Of a DNA stretch of 60,000 bases, positions 1 through 10,815 are shown piece after piece. A program made the translations under genes and the position numbers. The notes beneath the pieces were generated by a model. That model was given only the letters and a program-made list of their open reading frames with translations. It had not been told where the DNA came from and ran no database searches. The stretch is from Polytrichum commune (lineage: Eukaryota; Streptophyta; Polytrichopsida; Polytrichales; Polytrichaceae). Every line of letters begins with the position of its first letter. Position 1 is the stretch's first letter. The stretch spans positions 11,968,001 through 12,028,000 of the forward strand of contig OX485809.1 in the NCBI GenBank assembly GCA_950295325.1, given 5' to 3'.

Positions 1-980
1 TTCCTTTCATTCACCTTACGTTTTTGCCATAACATGGTAAATTCTCACTCTACACGAGCTAATGAAGTGTTAATAATCCACTATAAGGTACTACATAGAG
101 GACAAGTTCACATTATATTCCAAGTCGTTCATAGTCATCACAAAAAGAAAGGGTTGACATGGAATTGCAAGACTATGTACTAAGAACTTGGTCTATGTCC
201 TTAGTACATTTTTCGGACCTCACTTCCACATAGAAGATGCACTTATTTGGAATTGTGTCCAACTAGAGAAAGTTGGTACATGAAAGAAAGTGCTACACCC
301 AAGAATAGCTTTGTGATTAAAAAAATTATGCAAAAGATATGAACGAATTTCAGCAAGCATTTTCAAGAGCTGAGGAGGCTTGAAGATAAAAGATGTTTTG
401 AATAGATGTTTGGAGCTTGATTGTGCTAAGAATTTTTTTGGAGTAGCGTTAAACTAAGAAAACTTAGATAATCAAACATAGTACCATCTTTAACAACAAC
501 AAAAAGTGCAATTTGAAGTTGGTATACAAAAGATATGGACAAATACATAGAAGAGGACTACCAAGGCTTCAATCCTCAAGTTTACATATCCCACGTGGAT
601 TGTGGACACCTTATGGAAAAGACACTGGACCGACTTTTGGCACTTTTAAATAATTATTCGACACAATTGTGTCAGATCAACTATTAACCTACGATATTTT
701 TGTGTTATGGATATACATTTTCCGTGGCAAGGTGACCAATGTGTTGTAAATTTTGAGCACAATCATTGGGAAGGGTAGCATTTCCATAGAGTGAATTGCA
801 TGTGAATCCTAATCCTTAAAGAACATTGCCATTATACACCGGCCTACCTTCTATTGTTGCTATTCTCCCTCCCTCCCCTTTTCCCCTTACTACACAAGAT
901 GTTGGTGCTCTTTGTTGTGTTGGTCAAAGTGTTGGCATTGTTGGTCATAGTGTTAGTCGTGGTGTCCATCTTTAAGATAA
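1..980. other. Unassigned AT-rich DNA
   Basis: No open frame of useful length, repeat array or transposon end was found in this stretch. It is AT-rich and ends at the target site (TAA) of the Harbinger-like element that follows. Nothing here can be given a function. Confidence 0.5.
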
Positions 981-1399
981 GGGGCGGTTTACACTATGGA
1001 CCATGAAGTCGTCTCACGTAAGAGGCCTATTTTGCGTGGGACGACTTCATGGGACGACTTCCATGGTCCGAGTTACTAAAATATTAGTTTTCATGGTTCA
1101 TGGGCCCTTCACTAGGTGTAAACCGAATGTGGACCATGAAGAATGACCAAGCACCAAAAAGTGGAGGTGCTGATTTTTTTAATACATGCCCAAAAAGGGC
1201 AATTTTGAGAAAAAAATAAAGTTTGATCATTCCTTGTCTTCTCTTGGGCTTCACTTGTCTTCACTTCTTGTTAAATGCGTTGAAGATGTGGCTTGCAAAT
1301 CTTCTCGCAACAATTTTTTGTAAATAAAATAAAATGAGCAATTTAATTTGTACATGCTCAATGTAATTTACATGTGACATGTACCTTGTGTTGTCACTA

Positions 1400-1497
1400 C
1401 ACTAAATAGGATATTTAGTGTTTGATTATATTTAATGTTGTTACCACCCTACCTTGCTCAACACTAATTTTAAATTCTTTGATAATTAATGTTAGAA
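1400..1497 (+). repeat. Partial copy of TA-flanked MITE, nested
   Basis: About 100 bp beginning CACTAAATAGGATATTTAGT directly after a TA match closely the first 100 bp of the MITE at 38119-38437. The similarity stops near 1497 and no right end is seen, so this is a 5' fragment. It lies inside the Harbinger-like element, either as a nested insertion or as sequence that element captured. Confidence 0.7.
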
Positions 1498-1594
1498 GAT
1501 TTCCCATTGCACTTCTTTTGACTACCCTGATCTACAATCACTAAACCACTACATATTTTTGTTTTTTGTTTTGCAAGTGCATTTTGTAAGAATA

Positions 1595-1663
1595 TTGGGG
1601 TGTGTATTATACCGTTGGAAAGGTATTTTCAAGACCTTTCCAACGGTATATTACAAGCCCCAA
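1595..1663. repeat. Hairpin with 30-bp arms
   Basis: Arms at 1595-1624 and 1634-1663 are inverted repeats with only a few mismatches around a 9-base loop. The arms contain ACCGTTGGAAAGGT and its complement. It sits in the middle of the Harbinger-like element. The arms are too short and too regular to call it a microRNA precursor. Confidence 0.75.
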
Positions 1664-2199
1664 AATTCCAAACATTACATTTGGTAGACCAAAAAAACAA
1701 ATATGCACTTGAATTCTTGAGTTCTAGATGTCCCGCGTTGTTTGGTGAAACACGTGTGAGCCGGTTTAAGGGGTAGGGCAAGGTAGTGCTGGTGTGTCTC
1801 ATGGGCTATGGTATAATTAAGGCACTTAAAAGGTAGATTCATTAAAAATTTATTGAAATGGTATTTCTCTGACATGGGCCCTTGCCTTTTCCTACCAGAC
1901 CACCTCTCTTGCCTCTCTCAACGCAAAACCTGTTGGACCATGTCAGTGCATTTATTAGGCCTTAAAAATTATATTTTTGGGACCTCGACCTCCATGGTCC
2001 CTCTGCCATTTTTTCCTTAGTGTAAACCGAAGTTGTCCCGGGAGAACTTCAACAACCTATCAGCTGCCTTGCAGAGCCTTGGTCCAACTTCATGGTTCAT
2101 AGTGTAAACCGCCCCTAAGTTCCATTTTTATTTTATTTTTATTTTTTGTAAAATTTTAAAATTGGGTTTGCTTGGATCTTTGAGTTTGATTTTCTAGGT

Positions 2200-2815
2200 A
2201 CAATTTGAAGCCCAAATGCTATGTTTTGTGGGGGGTTTATTTTTTGAAGATGTAGGAGGTCAAAAATGTGTTGATGTCTAGTTTTGATGCATATTTTGAA
2301 GCCCAAGTGCTATGCTCTTGTGGGTTTTGATTTTAAAGGTGTAAAGGGTCAACTGTATGTTGGTGGTGAGTTTTTGATGCATATTTTGAAGTTCAAGTGC
2401 TTTATTTTGTTTGGTTTTTCTTTTTGGAAGTCAAATGTGTGATGATGTTCAATTCTTGATGTATATTTTGAAGCCCAAGTGCTATGTTGTTGTGGGTTTG
2501 ATTTTTGAAGGTGTAGGAGGTCAAATATATGTTGTTGTTGAGTTGTTGATGCATGTTTTGAAGCCCATGTGCTTCATTTCTGTGGGTTTTGACTTTTGGA
2601 AGTCAAATGTGTGATGTGTTAAATTCTTGATGTGTGTTTTGAAGCTCAAGTGTTATATTGTTGTGGGCTTTGGTTTTTGGAAGGTGTAGGAGGTCAAATG
2701 TGTGTTGAGGTTCAAATTTTGATGTGTATTTTTGAAGCCTAAGTGCTTCTTTCTTGTTAGTTTTGGTTTTTTTGAAGGTCAAATGTATACTGATATCGAA
2801 ATTTTGATGCATCAC
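2200..2815 (+). repeat. Tandem repeat with alternating 90/82-bp monomers (172-bp dimer)
   Basis: The phrase TTTGAAGCCCAAGTGCT recurs with starts near 2204, 2295, 2385, 2467, 2557, 2638 and 2731. Spacings are about 91, 90, 82, 90, 81 and 93. Longer monomers carry GGTGTAGGAGGTCAAA and shorter ones a truncated AAGTCAAATGTGTGATG form, so the later units form a dimeric higher-order repeat. A degenerate copy appears near 3065-3155. The short reading frames here are by-products of the repeat and unlikely to be genes. Confidence 0.85.
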
Positions 2816-3148
2816 TAAGGATTAAATATAATGGAGTCCTTACAATTCAAAAGGTCTCATGTTTGAGGCCATATTACAAATTAAAATAGAAATCAATCAA
2901 TAAAATGTGATGACAATATCTATTATTATGCTAACTCTTGATAATGAAGCTATGTAAAGTTCAAAATAAAAGCTTGATGACTATTGAAAGGAATGTCAAG
3001 GACTGTGGAAAAAAAAGGTGACACATGACACAATTTTGGTACATCTTATCATGGTTAGACCCAAAGGTGAAGTGCTATGTTTTGGTTTTTTGAAGGATTA
3101 GTAAGTCAAATGGATGTAGTGTTGAGATTTTAATGCATTTTTTGAAGC

Positions 3149-3733
3149 ATGAGTGTTTTAATTTGTATATTTTGGCCAATGCAATGTGAAGTAAGCTTTG
3201 TTGAGGCCCTCTTAGATGTGTTTAAGAAAAAGAACCCCTCATTGGACCCCTCCAACCTCCAGGCATTCCAGTCAAAACTAGAGGTACACATTCATGAGAC
3301 ATTTGAGGCTTACCAATGCGATGAAGCAACTTACCACCGACAATTGCAACGAGTGGACAAGACATACCCTCATTCTATTTATTGGAACGATTTGGAGGAT
3401 AGTGAAGAACAAGACACCCCTCCCTCTAGACAAGGCAATGGGACTTTCCGATCAACAAGTAGTCCTCCCTCACATCCTACCAGGTAATCCGAACTCTACA
3501 ATTAGCAGATTGTCCATCCATGTGTTTTCGGCCAATTGGTAGCCCAACATCACAACAACTACTAGTTCATGACTTGACCCCACATGATGACCAACCCCAA
3601 CGGACATCACAAGAGTTGGTGATGAAAATCGTGTCTATCTCCCTCTCAAACCCCCACAGCAAGCGCCAGTAAACTAGCGGGTAGAGCACTTAATGTTTGT
3701 CACGAGGACGTGAGAAATAATTGAAAGGGGGGA
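3149..3733 (+). pseudogene. Possible 3' end of a Ty3/Gypsy-type internal region
   Basis: A frame at 3149-3487 encodes a 112-residue hydrophilic peptide that I do not recognise, overlapped by a second short frame. Downstream, 3705-3733 reads as a GAGGACGTGAGAAAT phrase followed by a purine-rich run (GAAAGGGGGGAT), then TGTTCATG. That layout (C-terminal coding remnant, polypurine tract, LTR starting TGT) is common at the 3' end of plant Ty3/Gypsy elements. No integrase or chromodomain residues can be picked out, so the assignment rests on layout only. It could be unrelated non-coding DNA. Confidence 0.3.
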
Positions 3734-3736
3734 TAA

Positions 3737-4600
3737 TGTTCATGTATAATTTAGCACTGTGTTTTAACACCATAAATATCCTTAGTAAACCAACCCATCA
3801 AAAATCAACTAGTTGGTCACAAGTTGTCGAAGGGGCAAAACATGCCAGTTTAATATTTGACGTTAATTATGTCCTTAAAATTAGTTGTTAGATTGTCCAC
3901 TAGTGGGTTTTGAATATTTTATTATTGAACAATCTATTCATTAGTATAAATTATTTGTTCTTAGTAAGTAACTTAGTTGGTAAAAAAAATGAGTTGTAGG
4001 TCCAAATTATTAAAATGACATTGCGAATCTTTTACTAGTTGACTGTTTTTTATGACCTCAGTGTGCCAACGGGTCATGAACTAGACAGAGGGCAGAAATA
4101 CGTAAGGACAACTAGTTGCAGTGTTTTGTCAAGGTGGCAACCTACCAAGTGGACCCACTTAGTAAGTAGTTGTTTTGAAGTATATAAGGATAGTCTTATA
4201 GCCTTTTGGCTTACTTAGTTCACATGTGCGAAAATAACTCGGACTCTTAGAGAGGATGTGTATACTTGTGAGTTCTAGATCTAGACGGGTAGTATCTTGG
4301 AAATATGTGGTAGTGCAAACAAACAACATTGCTGGAAAACAAGTCGTAAAGCATTGAAAAAAAAGTCTTCAAGAATAGACTTATTGTTGGTATTCTCCTA
4401 TTACTACACTTCTTGTAGCTAACATAGTTTATTGTTGAATGTGTTAGTAAAAACGTGCATCGGATAATTTGTGATGTATTAGGAAGTAGAGAAGGTGGGT
4501 TTGCGCAGACGTAACGCTCATGGGAGGATTTGGTAATAATTATTACTCCAAGCGAAGTAACAACCCACCAAGATTGGCCGGATGGGTGTACTACTCTAGT
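3737..4600 (+). other. Possible LTR remnant downstream of the polypurine tract
   Basis: If the purine run at 3723-3734 is a polypurine tract, an LTR would start at 3737 with TGTTCATG. A good TATA box (TATATAAGG) lies at 4181, about 445 bp in, as expected for a U3 promoter. The right boundary could not be found, no matching 5' LTR lies in the window, and no TSD is visible. The minisatellite begins right after this stretch. Confidence 0.3.
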
Positions 4601-4629
4601 GCCTCCAAGCAATGACCTTCTAATTCATA

Positions 4630-5930
4630 TAATGCAACACATTAACGTAAAACCTAATACAAAGGATTAATGCAGAACACGAATGCAAAATTCAAATGCA
4701 AAACTCGAATGCAAATTACTATTGTAGAATACTAATACAAAGTCTAATGCACAAGACTAATGCAACACATTAATGTAAAGCCTAATACAAAAGATTAATG
4801 CAGAACACGAATGCAAAACTCAAATGTAAAACTCGAATGCAAATTACTATTGCATAAAACTAATACAAAGTCTAATGCAGAAGACACGGGTAGGTCACTT
4901 AGTACATTTTAAAAACGACGTGCGGCATAATATAGAGAGGATTAAAATCATTTGAAATAAAAATTATAAAGGAATTCCAAATAATGAAGGGGCCATTAAA
5001 TGTAGACAATCCCATTATAAGTAAGTTAGATGAACATAAAATGTGGGCCATTATTTTTTTGTAAAATTAATATAGGGGCTGAAGATAAGGATCCTAGAAG
5101 GTATCTTTAGTATGTTTGCTATGGTCTCCTATGTGTTTTCTTCATAACTTTGTTTGCAATGATATTACTGTTTGCACCCTTCTTTGTTTCCATGGTTTCC
5201 CTTAACACTCGTCAATGCGTTAGGAAGTAGATTAGCTTTTATTACTTAAAAGGAATATAGAGTACAAAAAATTGCAGTGACTTGGACAATATAAGTAATG
5301 GAAGGGTGCAAACTAATGGGCCATTTTTGAAATTTAAGTAATTATAGGGAGGCTTTAATTCAGCCCTTGAAGGTAAATAGCCCCAAAACAAAAAAAACCC
5401 CAGCCGCACGTGGTGCACAAAAATGCCTTAGAGTGACCTACCCGTGGCAGAAGACTAATGCAACACATTAATGCAGAACACTAGCGCATAGCCTAATGCA
5501 GAGGAATAATACAAAATATACTGCATGAGAGTAATGTAGAAGACTAATGCATGAAACCAATGCAAAGTCTAATGTAAAACCTAATGCATGAGACTAATAT
5601 AAAAGATTAATGCAAAAGATTGATGTACAACATAATGCAGAAGATTAATGTAAAAGACTAATGCATGAGACTAATGCAAAATCTAATGTATGAGACTAAT
5701 ATAAAAGATTAATGCAGAGGACTAATGCAAAATATAATACAGAAGACTAATGTAAAAGATGGATACAAAAGATTAATGCAAAACCTAATGCAGAACATAA
5801 TGCATGAGACTAAAATAGAAGATTAATGCAAAGAATTAATGCAGAAGACTAATGCGGAGGTTGATACAAAAATAATACAAAAACTAATGCATGCACTAGT
5901 GTATAGACTAAGGAAATAACTATTGTAGCA
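4630..5930 (+). repeat. Degenerate 12-bp minisatellite with 128-bp higher-order period
   Basis: The array is built from variants of a roughly 12-bp unit such as AGACTAATGCAA, AGATTAATGCAG or GACTAATGCATG. In the first part there is also a longer period of about 128 bp: the block starting AATGCAACACATTAA recurs near 4631 and 4759 and restarts near 5456. A 562-bp hAT-like element (4885-5446) interrupts it, and the target duplication is made of array sequence. The second part, after the insertion, is more scrambled. Confidence 0.85.
4885..5446. mobile_element. hAT-like non-autonomous element, copy 1
   Basis: The ends are CACGGGTAGGTCAC and its inverse, with the inverted repeat continuing imperfectly for about 42 bp to a GACGTGCGGC/GCCGCACGTG stretch. 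A perfect 8-bp target duplication gcagaaga flanks it at 4877-4884 and 5447-5454. An 8-bp TSD with a CA-start terminus points to the hAT superfamily. No transposase is encoded in its 562 bp. It inserted into the minisatellite. The outer parts match the copy at 7423-7919 closely but the central part differs. Confidence 0.9.
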
Positions 5931-6969
5931 AAAAATTAATTAACAACTTATACGTTTAATAACTTAGGTTATTAAAGCTAATGCAATTAGGATAACATCC
6001 CTCTTCAATAAGGTTCAAAAATAATTTTATTCAATATTTATAGGGTTTATAAACCCTTTTGTCCAACATTCTTATTCATATCATTCAACAACTATTTACA
6101 TGTACCTACATAGAAAGGGGGGAGAGAGAGAGAAATAGTCATGACCACGAGAGTGAGCACGTGAGAAGTGAGCCCCTGCACTCCTTTCATGGGAGTATCC
6201 CTTCCAACCACAAAGCCTTATCGGTTGTAGATCTAGCCATATCTACATCTTACGGTTGGCACTTACGGCTGCCATTACCTTAGCTGCTATTCTCTAAATC
6301 CCTAGATCCAATGGTTTTGGTTTCCCAACCGTTTGAACCAACGGCCTTCATTCACTTAACACCATCTTCTGTTCCTTTCCGTCCTACGATTACACCTTCA
6401 TCCGCTTGACGTCTCATCCGTTTGACGACGTCTTCCGTTCGTCATCATTCTTCATTTGACGTTGTCCTATGTTGTCATTCATCCATTCGACATTGTCCTA
6501 TCTTTTCTTTCATTCATTTGACACTGTCCTTCAACTATTCGACGTTGTTTTACAATGTCTTTCATCCATTGTCTAAAGTTCTCCATACTAACTATGTGAC
6601 TTTAATTTAATCTCTAACTAATAATTTGTTTTTCTACTTAGACCGTGGACCTTAATTCATTTGGATAAATAATATAATTTAAAATAATAATAATAATAAT
6701 TGAGGAAGTTTTATGCATACATGCGTAGTAACTTATTCTATGTATCCGAATACAAATTATTCATGCTTCAACACTAGCTCATCTTAGCATAACACCAATC
6801 AATGTAATGTACTGAATTCAAACCCGGGTTGGTCTAGACCTAATATCAGTCTCTCACACAATTCGCATCCAAATGTGGATGTTCTAAAATCTAGTAACCA
6901 CCTATATATTGATTAATCGTAATAACTAATTTATTTGTTTTTGTAGACCATGGGCCTTAATTCAAACTG
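5931..6969. other. Unassigned stretch with weak short repeats
   Basis: No gene was found. A GA-rich run lies near 6118-6136. Around 6410-6580 a phrase of the form TTTGACGTTGTCCTATGTT or TCGACATTGTCCTATC recurs about every 30-45 bp with much variation, suggesting an old tandem repeat. A run of TAA triplets lies near 6680-6700. Confidence 0.4.
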
Positions 6970-7340
6970 CGAGTGGTTTGAGTGGCTCACAGAGGATATC
7001 CAGAGCAAGTGATCAGAATGATCCAAACATTATACTATAAGTTGGTAGAATGTTAGAGAGGTCAGATTCAAACTCGGTTTGTAAAAACCCACCTCTAGAA
7101 GTTGGCCAAACCAACCGAAAATACTAGTTGGTTGGTAATATGAAAGTGGTCCAAATGACTCTAAAAATTCTACCATAGGTAGGTAAAACGTTAGAGAGGG
7201 CAAATTTGGACTCGGTTTGCAAAAACCACCTCTGGAAGTTGGCCAATGTGACTAGAAAAATCAGCTGATTAGAAATACGTAAGTGGTCAGAACGATCTAA
7301 AAACTCTGCCATAGGTTGGTACAAGGCTAGAGATGCCATA
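6970..7340 (+). repeat. 137-bp tandem repeat, about 2.7 units
   Basis: The phrase CACCTCTAGAAGTTGGCC (variant CTGGAAGTTGGCC) ends units near 7107 and 7244, a spacing of 137 bp. Each unit also holds a GTTAGAGAGG phrase and a CTCGGTTTG phrase. The third unit is cut off at 7341, where LTR-like unit A begins, so the array is older than that insertion. Confidence 0.75.
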
Positions 7341-7422
7341 TGTGAGCCCAAATACGGTGCCCACATGTGTTCCTAACCTTAAAACCATTAAAACTATAGG
7401 CTTTGGATTTACCTTGAATATG

Positions 7423-7919
7423 CACGGGTAGATCACTTAGTGCATTTTAAAAACGACGTGCGGCATAATATAGAGAGGATTAAAATCATTTGAAATAAAA
7501 ATTATAAAGGAATTCCAAATAATGAAGGGGCCATTAAATGTAGACAATCCCATTATAAGTAAGTTAGATGGACATAAAATGTGGGCCATTATTTTTTTGT
7601 AAAATTAATATAGGGGCTGAAGATAAGGATCCTAGAAGGTATGTTTAGTATAATATGTAAATGGGTTTGGGACTCACGGGGATGGATGATAATTGGGATT
7701 TCCGTCTGTCCAAAATTACTTAAAAGAAATATAGAGTACAAAAAATTGCAGTGACTTGGACAATATAAGTAATGGAAGGGTGCAAACAAATGGGCCATTT
7801 TTGAAATTTAAGTAATTATAGGGAGGCTTTAATTAAGCCCTTGAAGGTAAATAGCCCCAAAACAAATAACCCCCAGCCGCACGTGGTGCACAAAAATGCC
7901 TTAGAGTGATCTACCCGTG
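7423..7919. mobile_element. hAT-like non-autonomous element, copy 2
   Basis: The ends are CACGGGTAGATCAC and its inverse, flanked by a perfect 8-bp duplication tgaatatg (7415-7422 and 7920-7927). The outer 200 bp on the left and about 190 bp on the right match copy 1 at 4885-5446 nearly base for base. Between them the core is different and shorter (about 75 bp in place of about 130 bp). It sits inside LTR-like unit A and splits its head. Confidence 0.92.
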
Positions 7920-7949
7920 TGAATATGAAAAAGATAAAAAGAGTGAAAC

Positions 7950-8570
7950 TGTCGCAACCCTTGCTAGCCCCCCTTGACAATCTTGCCAATTTTCAATTCT
8001 AGCAAAGGTTACGAGCGCTAAGCATTCACATTCCGCCATGCTAATGGTTAGCTCCTCCTACCCCGGACCGTATAGTTTATAGGAGGGAACCAACCCTCCT
8101 ACTTTGCTTTCGGGACTCACCCCTTAATCGGTAACCCATTCCTAGATGTGGACTTCCATCCTTGGAAGTCCAATCCCATGTTGATCATCGCATTGCCGGA
8201 GCAACACTATAACAACCCGAACCATACTAGGCAACTATGGCCTCACAATGGGCCAATGCCCATGGAGGCCTTGCCGTTCGGCCTCGGGTGGGTGAGGCCA
8301 CACCACCTCACCCATATAAGCCTCTAGGACTCTACGCGGGGCCCCTACCCCACCGTCAAGAAACCTATTGTCTCTCTACCAAGAGTTGGGGCCAAGTAGA
8401 CATTTTCCCTGAGCCGCTGGGCCTAGAAGCCCCCAGCAACTTCAGACCATCATAACTTCCTTGTATGATGTCTAATGCCAACAACCAACCACTCCATCAT
8501 CATGTACGCTTCACGTAGATGCCGATGGACTCCTCACTTGCCCCATTCCGGCAAGTATTGAGGAAGTTAT
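7950..8570 (+). repeat. Left arm of a ~600-bp inverted repeat
   Basis: The arm starts TGTCGCAACCCTTGCTAG and ends with AAGTATTGAGGAAGTTAT. Its reverse complement matches 9849-10433 along the whole length with moderate divergence. Shared blocks include GGGGCCCCTACCCCAC, CCATATAAGCCTCTAGGACT and TAGATGCCGATGGAC. The start TGTCGCAACCC resembles the 5' end of many plant LTRs, so the module may be a solo LTR of another family, but no TSD was found. The frame at 8237-8455 lies in it and is not convincingly coding. Confidence 0.8.
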
Positions 8571-9848
8571 GTTTGTTTGGGATCGAATTGGCAAGGGATT
8601 AATTGTTAGTTAAGACTTAGTGTTAGCAGGGCCACGACCCGTGTTGCTAGTGTTTTGGTTTAGGGGTTAAGGATTGGGTGAATTTTTCAATTTAGGATGG
8701 ATATTAGACCATTTAGGGGGGGCTGGTGTGAGCCCAAAATGGTGCCCACATGTGGTGATTAACTCTTCGAAACCAATTTTAGTTTGACTTTGATGTATTA
8801 TGATTATTCACAAAACATAAAAAGAGTGAAGTGTGGTGTGAATTTAAGTTTAGGCTTTAGAATGTGTTGTGTGATTATTTCAAGGTTGAATTCAATAAGA
8901 GTATGCCTTGATAATGTGAGTAGGGGGTAAGGTGAAGCAAGGTGAGCTCCGCGGGTTAAATGCCCACTTTTGGATCCACCTTGTTAGTTTAGGAAGAAGG
9001 AAGCTTGGTGGAAGGGGATTAGTCCCTACTTTAGAGGTGAAGGTTAAGGGATTGTGATTGGAGGTGCTAATCCTCTCACCCTATCCTTACCTCTCTCTCC
9101 CTCTCTCCCTCTCTCCCTCTTTACTACTTAAGGTGGTTTCTCTCTTATTTCTCTCTCTCTCCATCAAGCGCTCTCAAGGGAGCAAGCTCTTAAGAGCTCG
9201 AGCCACGTGTGTGGGTTAGTAGTTTTTAGTAAAGTTAATTAGTTAAGCTCTCACTCTCTCAATGCCTCCCAAGTGAGTGAGCTCTTAGAGCTTGAGATTG
9301 CCTAGGAGGATTAGGGGTTAGTTTAGTGAAATTAGTGGGATATGTTCATTCATTGGTTAAGGGACTAGAGGAATATTCGATTAATTATTAGGGGTTGAGA
9401 ACAGTTGTTAGGACTTATTAGACATCTGCCTAAACACTGCTTGGAACCAAGCTTAGTTGCTGCTGGGCAGCCGAGACCACACCCAGTTTAATTGCTGTCG
9501 CGCACCTCTCCATGAGGAGTGCCCGCAACACCATGGGCACAAGGGGGACCCCGGAGTGACACCCAGGACTTGTGGCGCCATTGGTGAGAGGGCCCAAGTA
9601 TTCTTAGTGTGGGTGAGGGCCCCGGGCGTTGAGAACGCCTCTCACCCACGGGGACTAAGAGTCATGAGGGTAAGGCCATAAGTTATGAGTAGCTTATGGC
9701 GGTGGAATTCTAGAATGCTAAGGAACACCTCAATCGGAGGTGCTAGCTAGGAGATATGGCCATTTGAGTGGGGCGCTGTCCAGGGACAGCACCCTGGGAC
9801 AGCAGTGACCTGGGAGTGGTGCCCGGGACTGCCAAGGTTTGAAGAGCC

Positions 9849-10433
9849 ATAACTTCCTCAATACTTGCCCGAATGAGGCAAGTGAGGGGTCCATCGGCAT
9901 CTACGCAAACAGTAAATGATGATAGAGTGGTCGCTTGAGAGCATCAGACATCATATGTAGAAGTTATTGTGGTCTGAAGCTGCTGGGGGGGTTCTAGCCC
10001 CAGCGGCTAAGGGAAAATGTCCACTTGGCCCCAACCCTTGTAGAGAGACAAAAGGATACTTGATAGTGGGGTAGGGGCCCCGCCCAAAGTCCTAGAGGCT
10101 TATATGGGTGAGGCGGCTTAGCCGACCGACCCCCCCATAGCATACTTGGCAATGTGCTCCGGGTAGTTGTAGTGTTGTTTTGGCAACACGATGATCAACT
10201 CAAGAGTGGACTTCCATGGATGGAAGTCCACCTTAGCCATTGGCTACCTATGAAGGGAAGAGTCCCGAATGCATGTGTAGGAGGGTTTGGTGACCTAGCC
10301 ATGAGCTTGAAGGTCCGCGGTTTTGGGAGCTAACCATGCATGTGCGTGGGATGTGCAGGTTAGCGCTCGTGGCACTTGCTAGGTTGGAAAGGCGGTCAAG
10401 CTAAGTGAAGGAAAACTAGCAAGGGTTGCGACA
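9849..10433 (-). repeat. Right arm of the ~600-bp inverted repeat
   Basis: This is the reverse-complement partner of 7950-8570, ending GCAAGGGTTGCGACA. It lies inside unit B, while the left arm lies in unit A. Two related LTR-like units in the same orientation therefore carry the module in opposite orientations. Both arms contain a small inner hairpin around GTGGACTTCCA and its complement (near 10206 here). Confidence 0.8.
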
Positions 10434-10435
10434 AT

Positions 10436-10815
10436 TGTTGTTGGGCAGCCGAACTGCACCCAACTTAGTTGTTGCTGGGCAGCCGAGACTACACCGAGCT
10501 TAGTTGTTGTTGGCAGCTGGAACTACACCCAACTTAGTTGCTGCTGGGCAGCCGAGACTACACCAAGCTTAATTGCTGCTGGCAGCTGGAACTGCACCCA
10601 GCTTAGTTGCTGCTGGGCAGCCAAGACTACACCGAGCTTAGTTGCTGCTACCAGCAGCAACTGCACCCAGCTTAGTTGCTGTTGGGCAGCCGAACTGCAC
10701 CCAGCTTAGTTGCTGTTGGGCAGCCGAACTGCACCCAGCTTAGTTGCTGTTGGGCAGCCGAACTGCACCCAGCTTAGTTGCTGTTGGGCAGCCGAACTGC
10801 ACCCAGCTTAGTTGT
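10436..10815 (+). repeat. 34/35-bp tandem array inside unit B
   Basis: Units of the type GCTTAGTTGCTGTTGGGCAG followed by CCGAACTGCACCCA repeat about eleven times. The last four units are nearly identical at 34 bp. The earlier ones alternate between GGGCAGCCGAGACTACACC and GGCAGCTGGAACTACACC variants. Two related phrases occur upstream near 9450-9500. Each unit can fold a small GCTG-TTGG-GCAGC hairpin. There is no spacer diversity, so it is not a CRISPR. Confidence 0.9.

Larger units (their letters stand above)
981..2115. mobile_element. Non-autonomous PIF/Harbinger-like (Tourist-type) element
   Basis: The element has terminal inverted repeats of about 29 bp that start GGGGCGGTTTACAC and differ at one position. 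They are flanked by a 3-bp direct repeat TAA at 978-980 and 2116-2118. A TWA target duplication and a G-rich terminus are typical of the PIF/Harbinger superfamily. At about 1.1 kb it is long for a MITE and no transposase frame is visible, so it must have been moved in trans. Inside it lie a fragment of a TA-flanked MITE (from 1400) and a 30-bp-arm hairpin (1595-1663). The superfamily is inferred from termini and TSD only. Confidence 0.85.

Noticed and set aside
10436-10815. CRISPR-like array of 34-bp units
   Set aside because: Units are directly adjacent with no unique spacers, and the context is a plant LTR-like unit.
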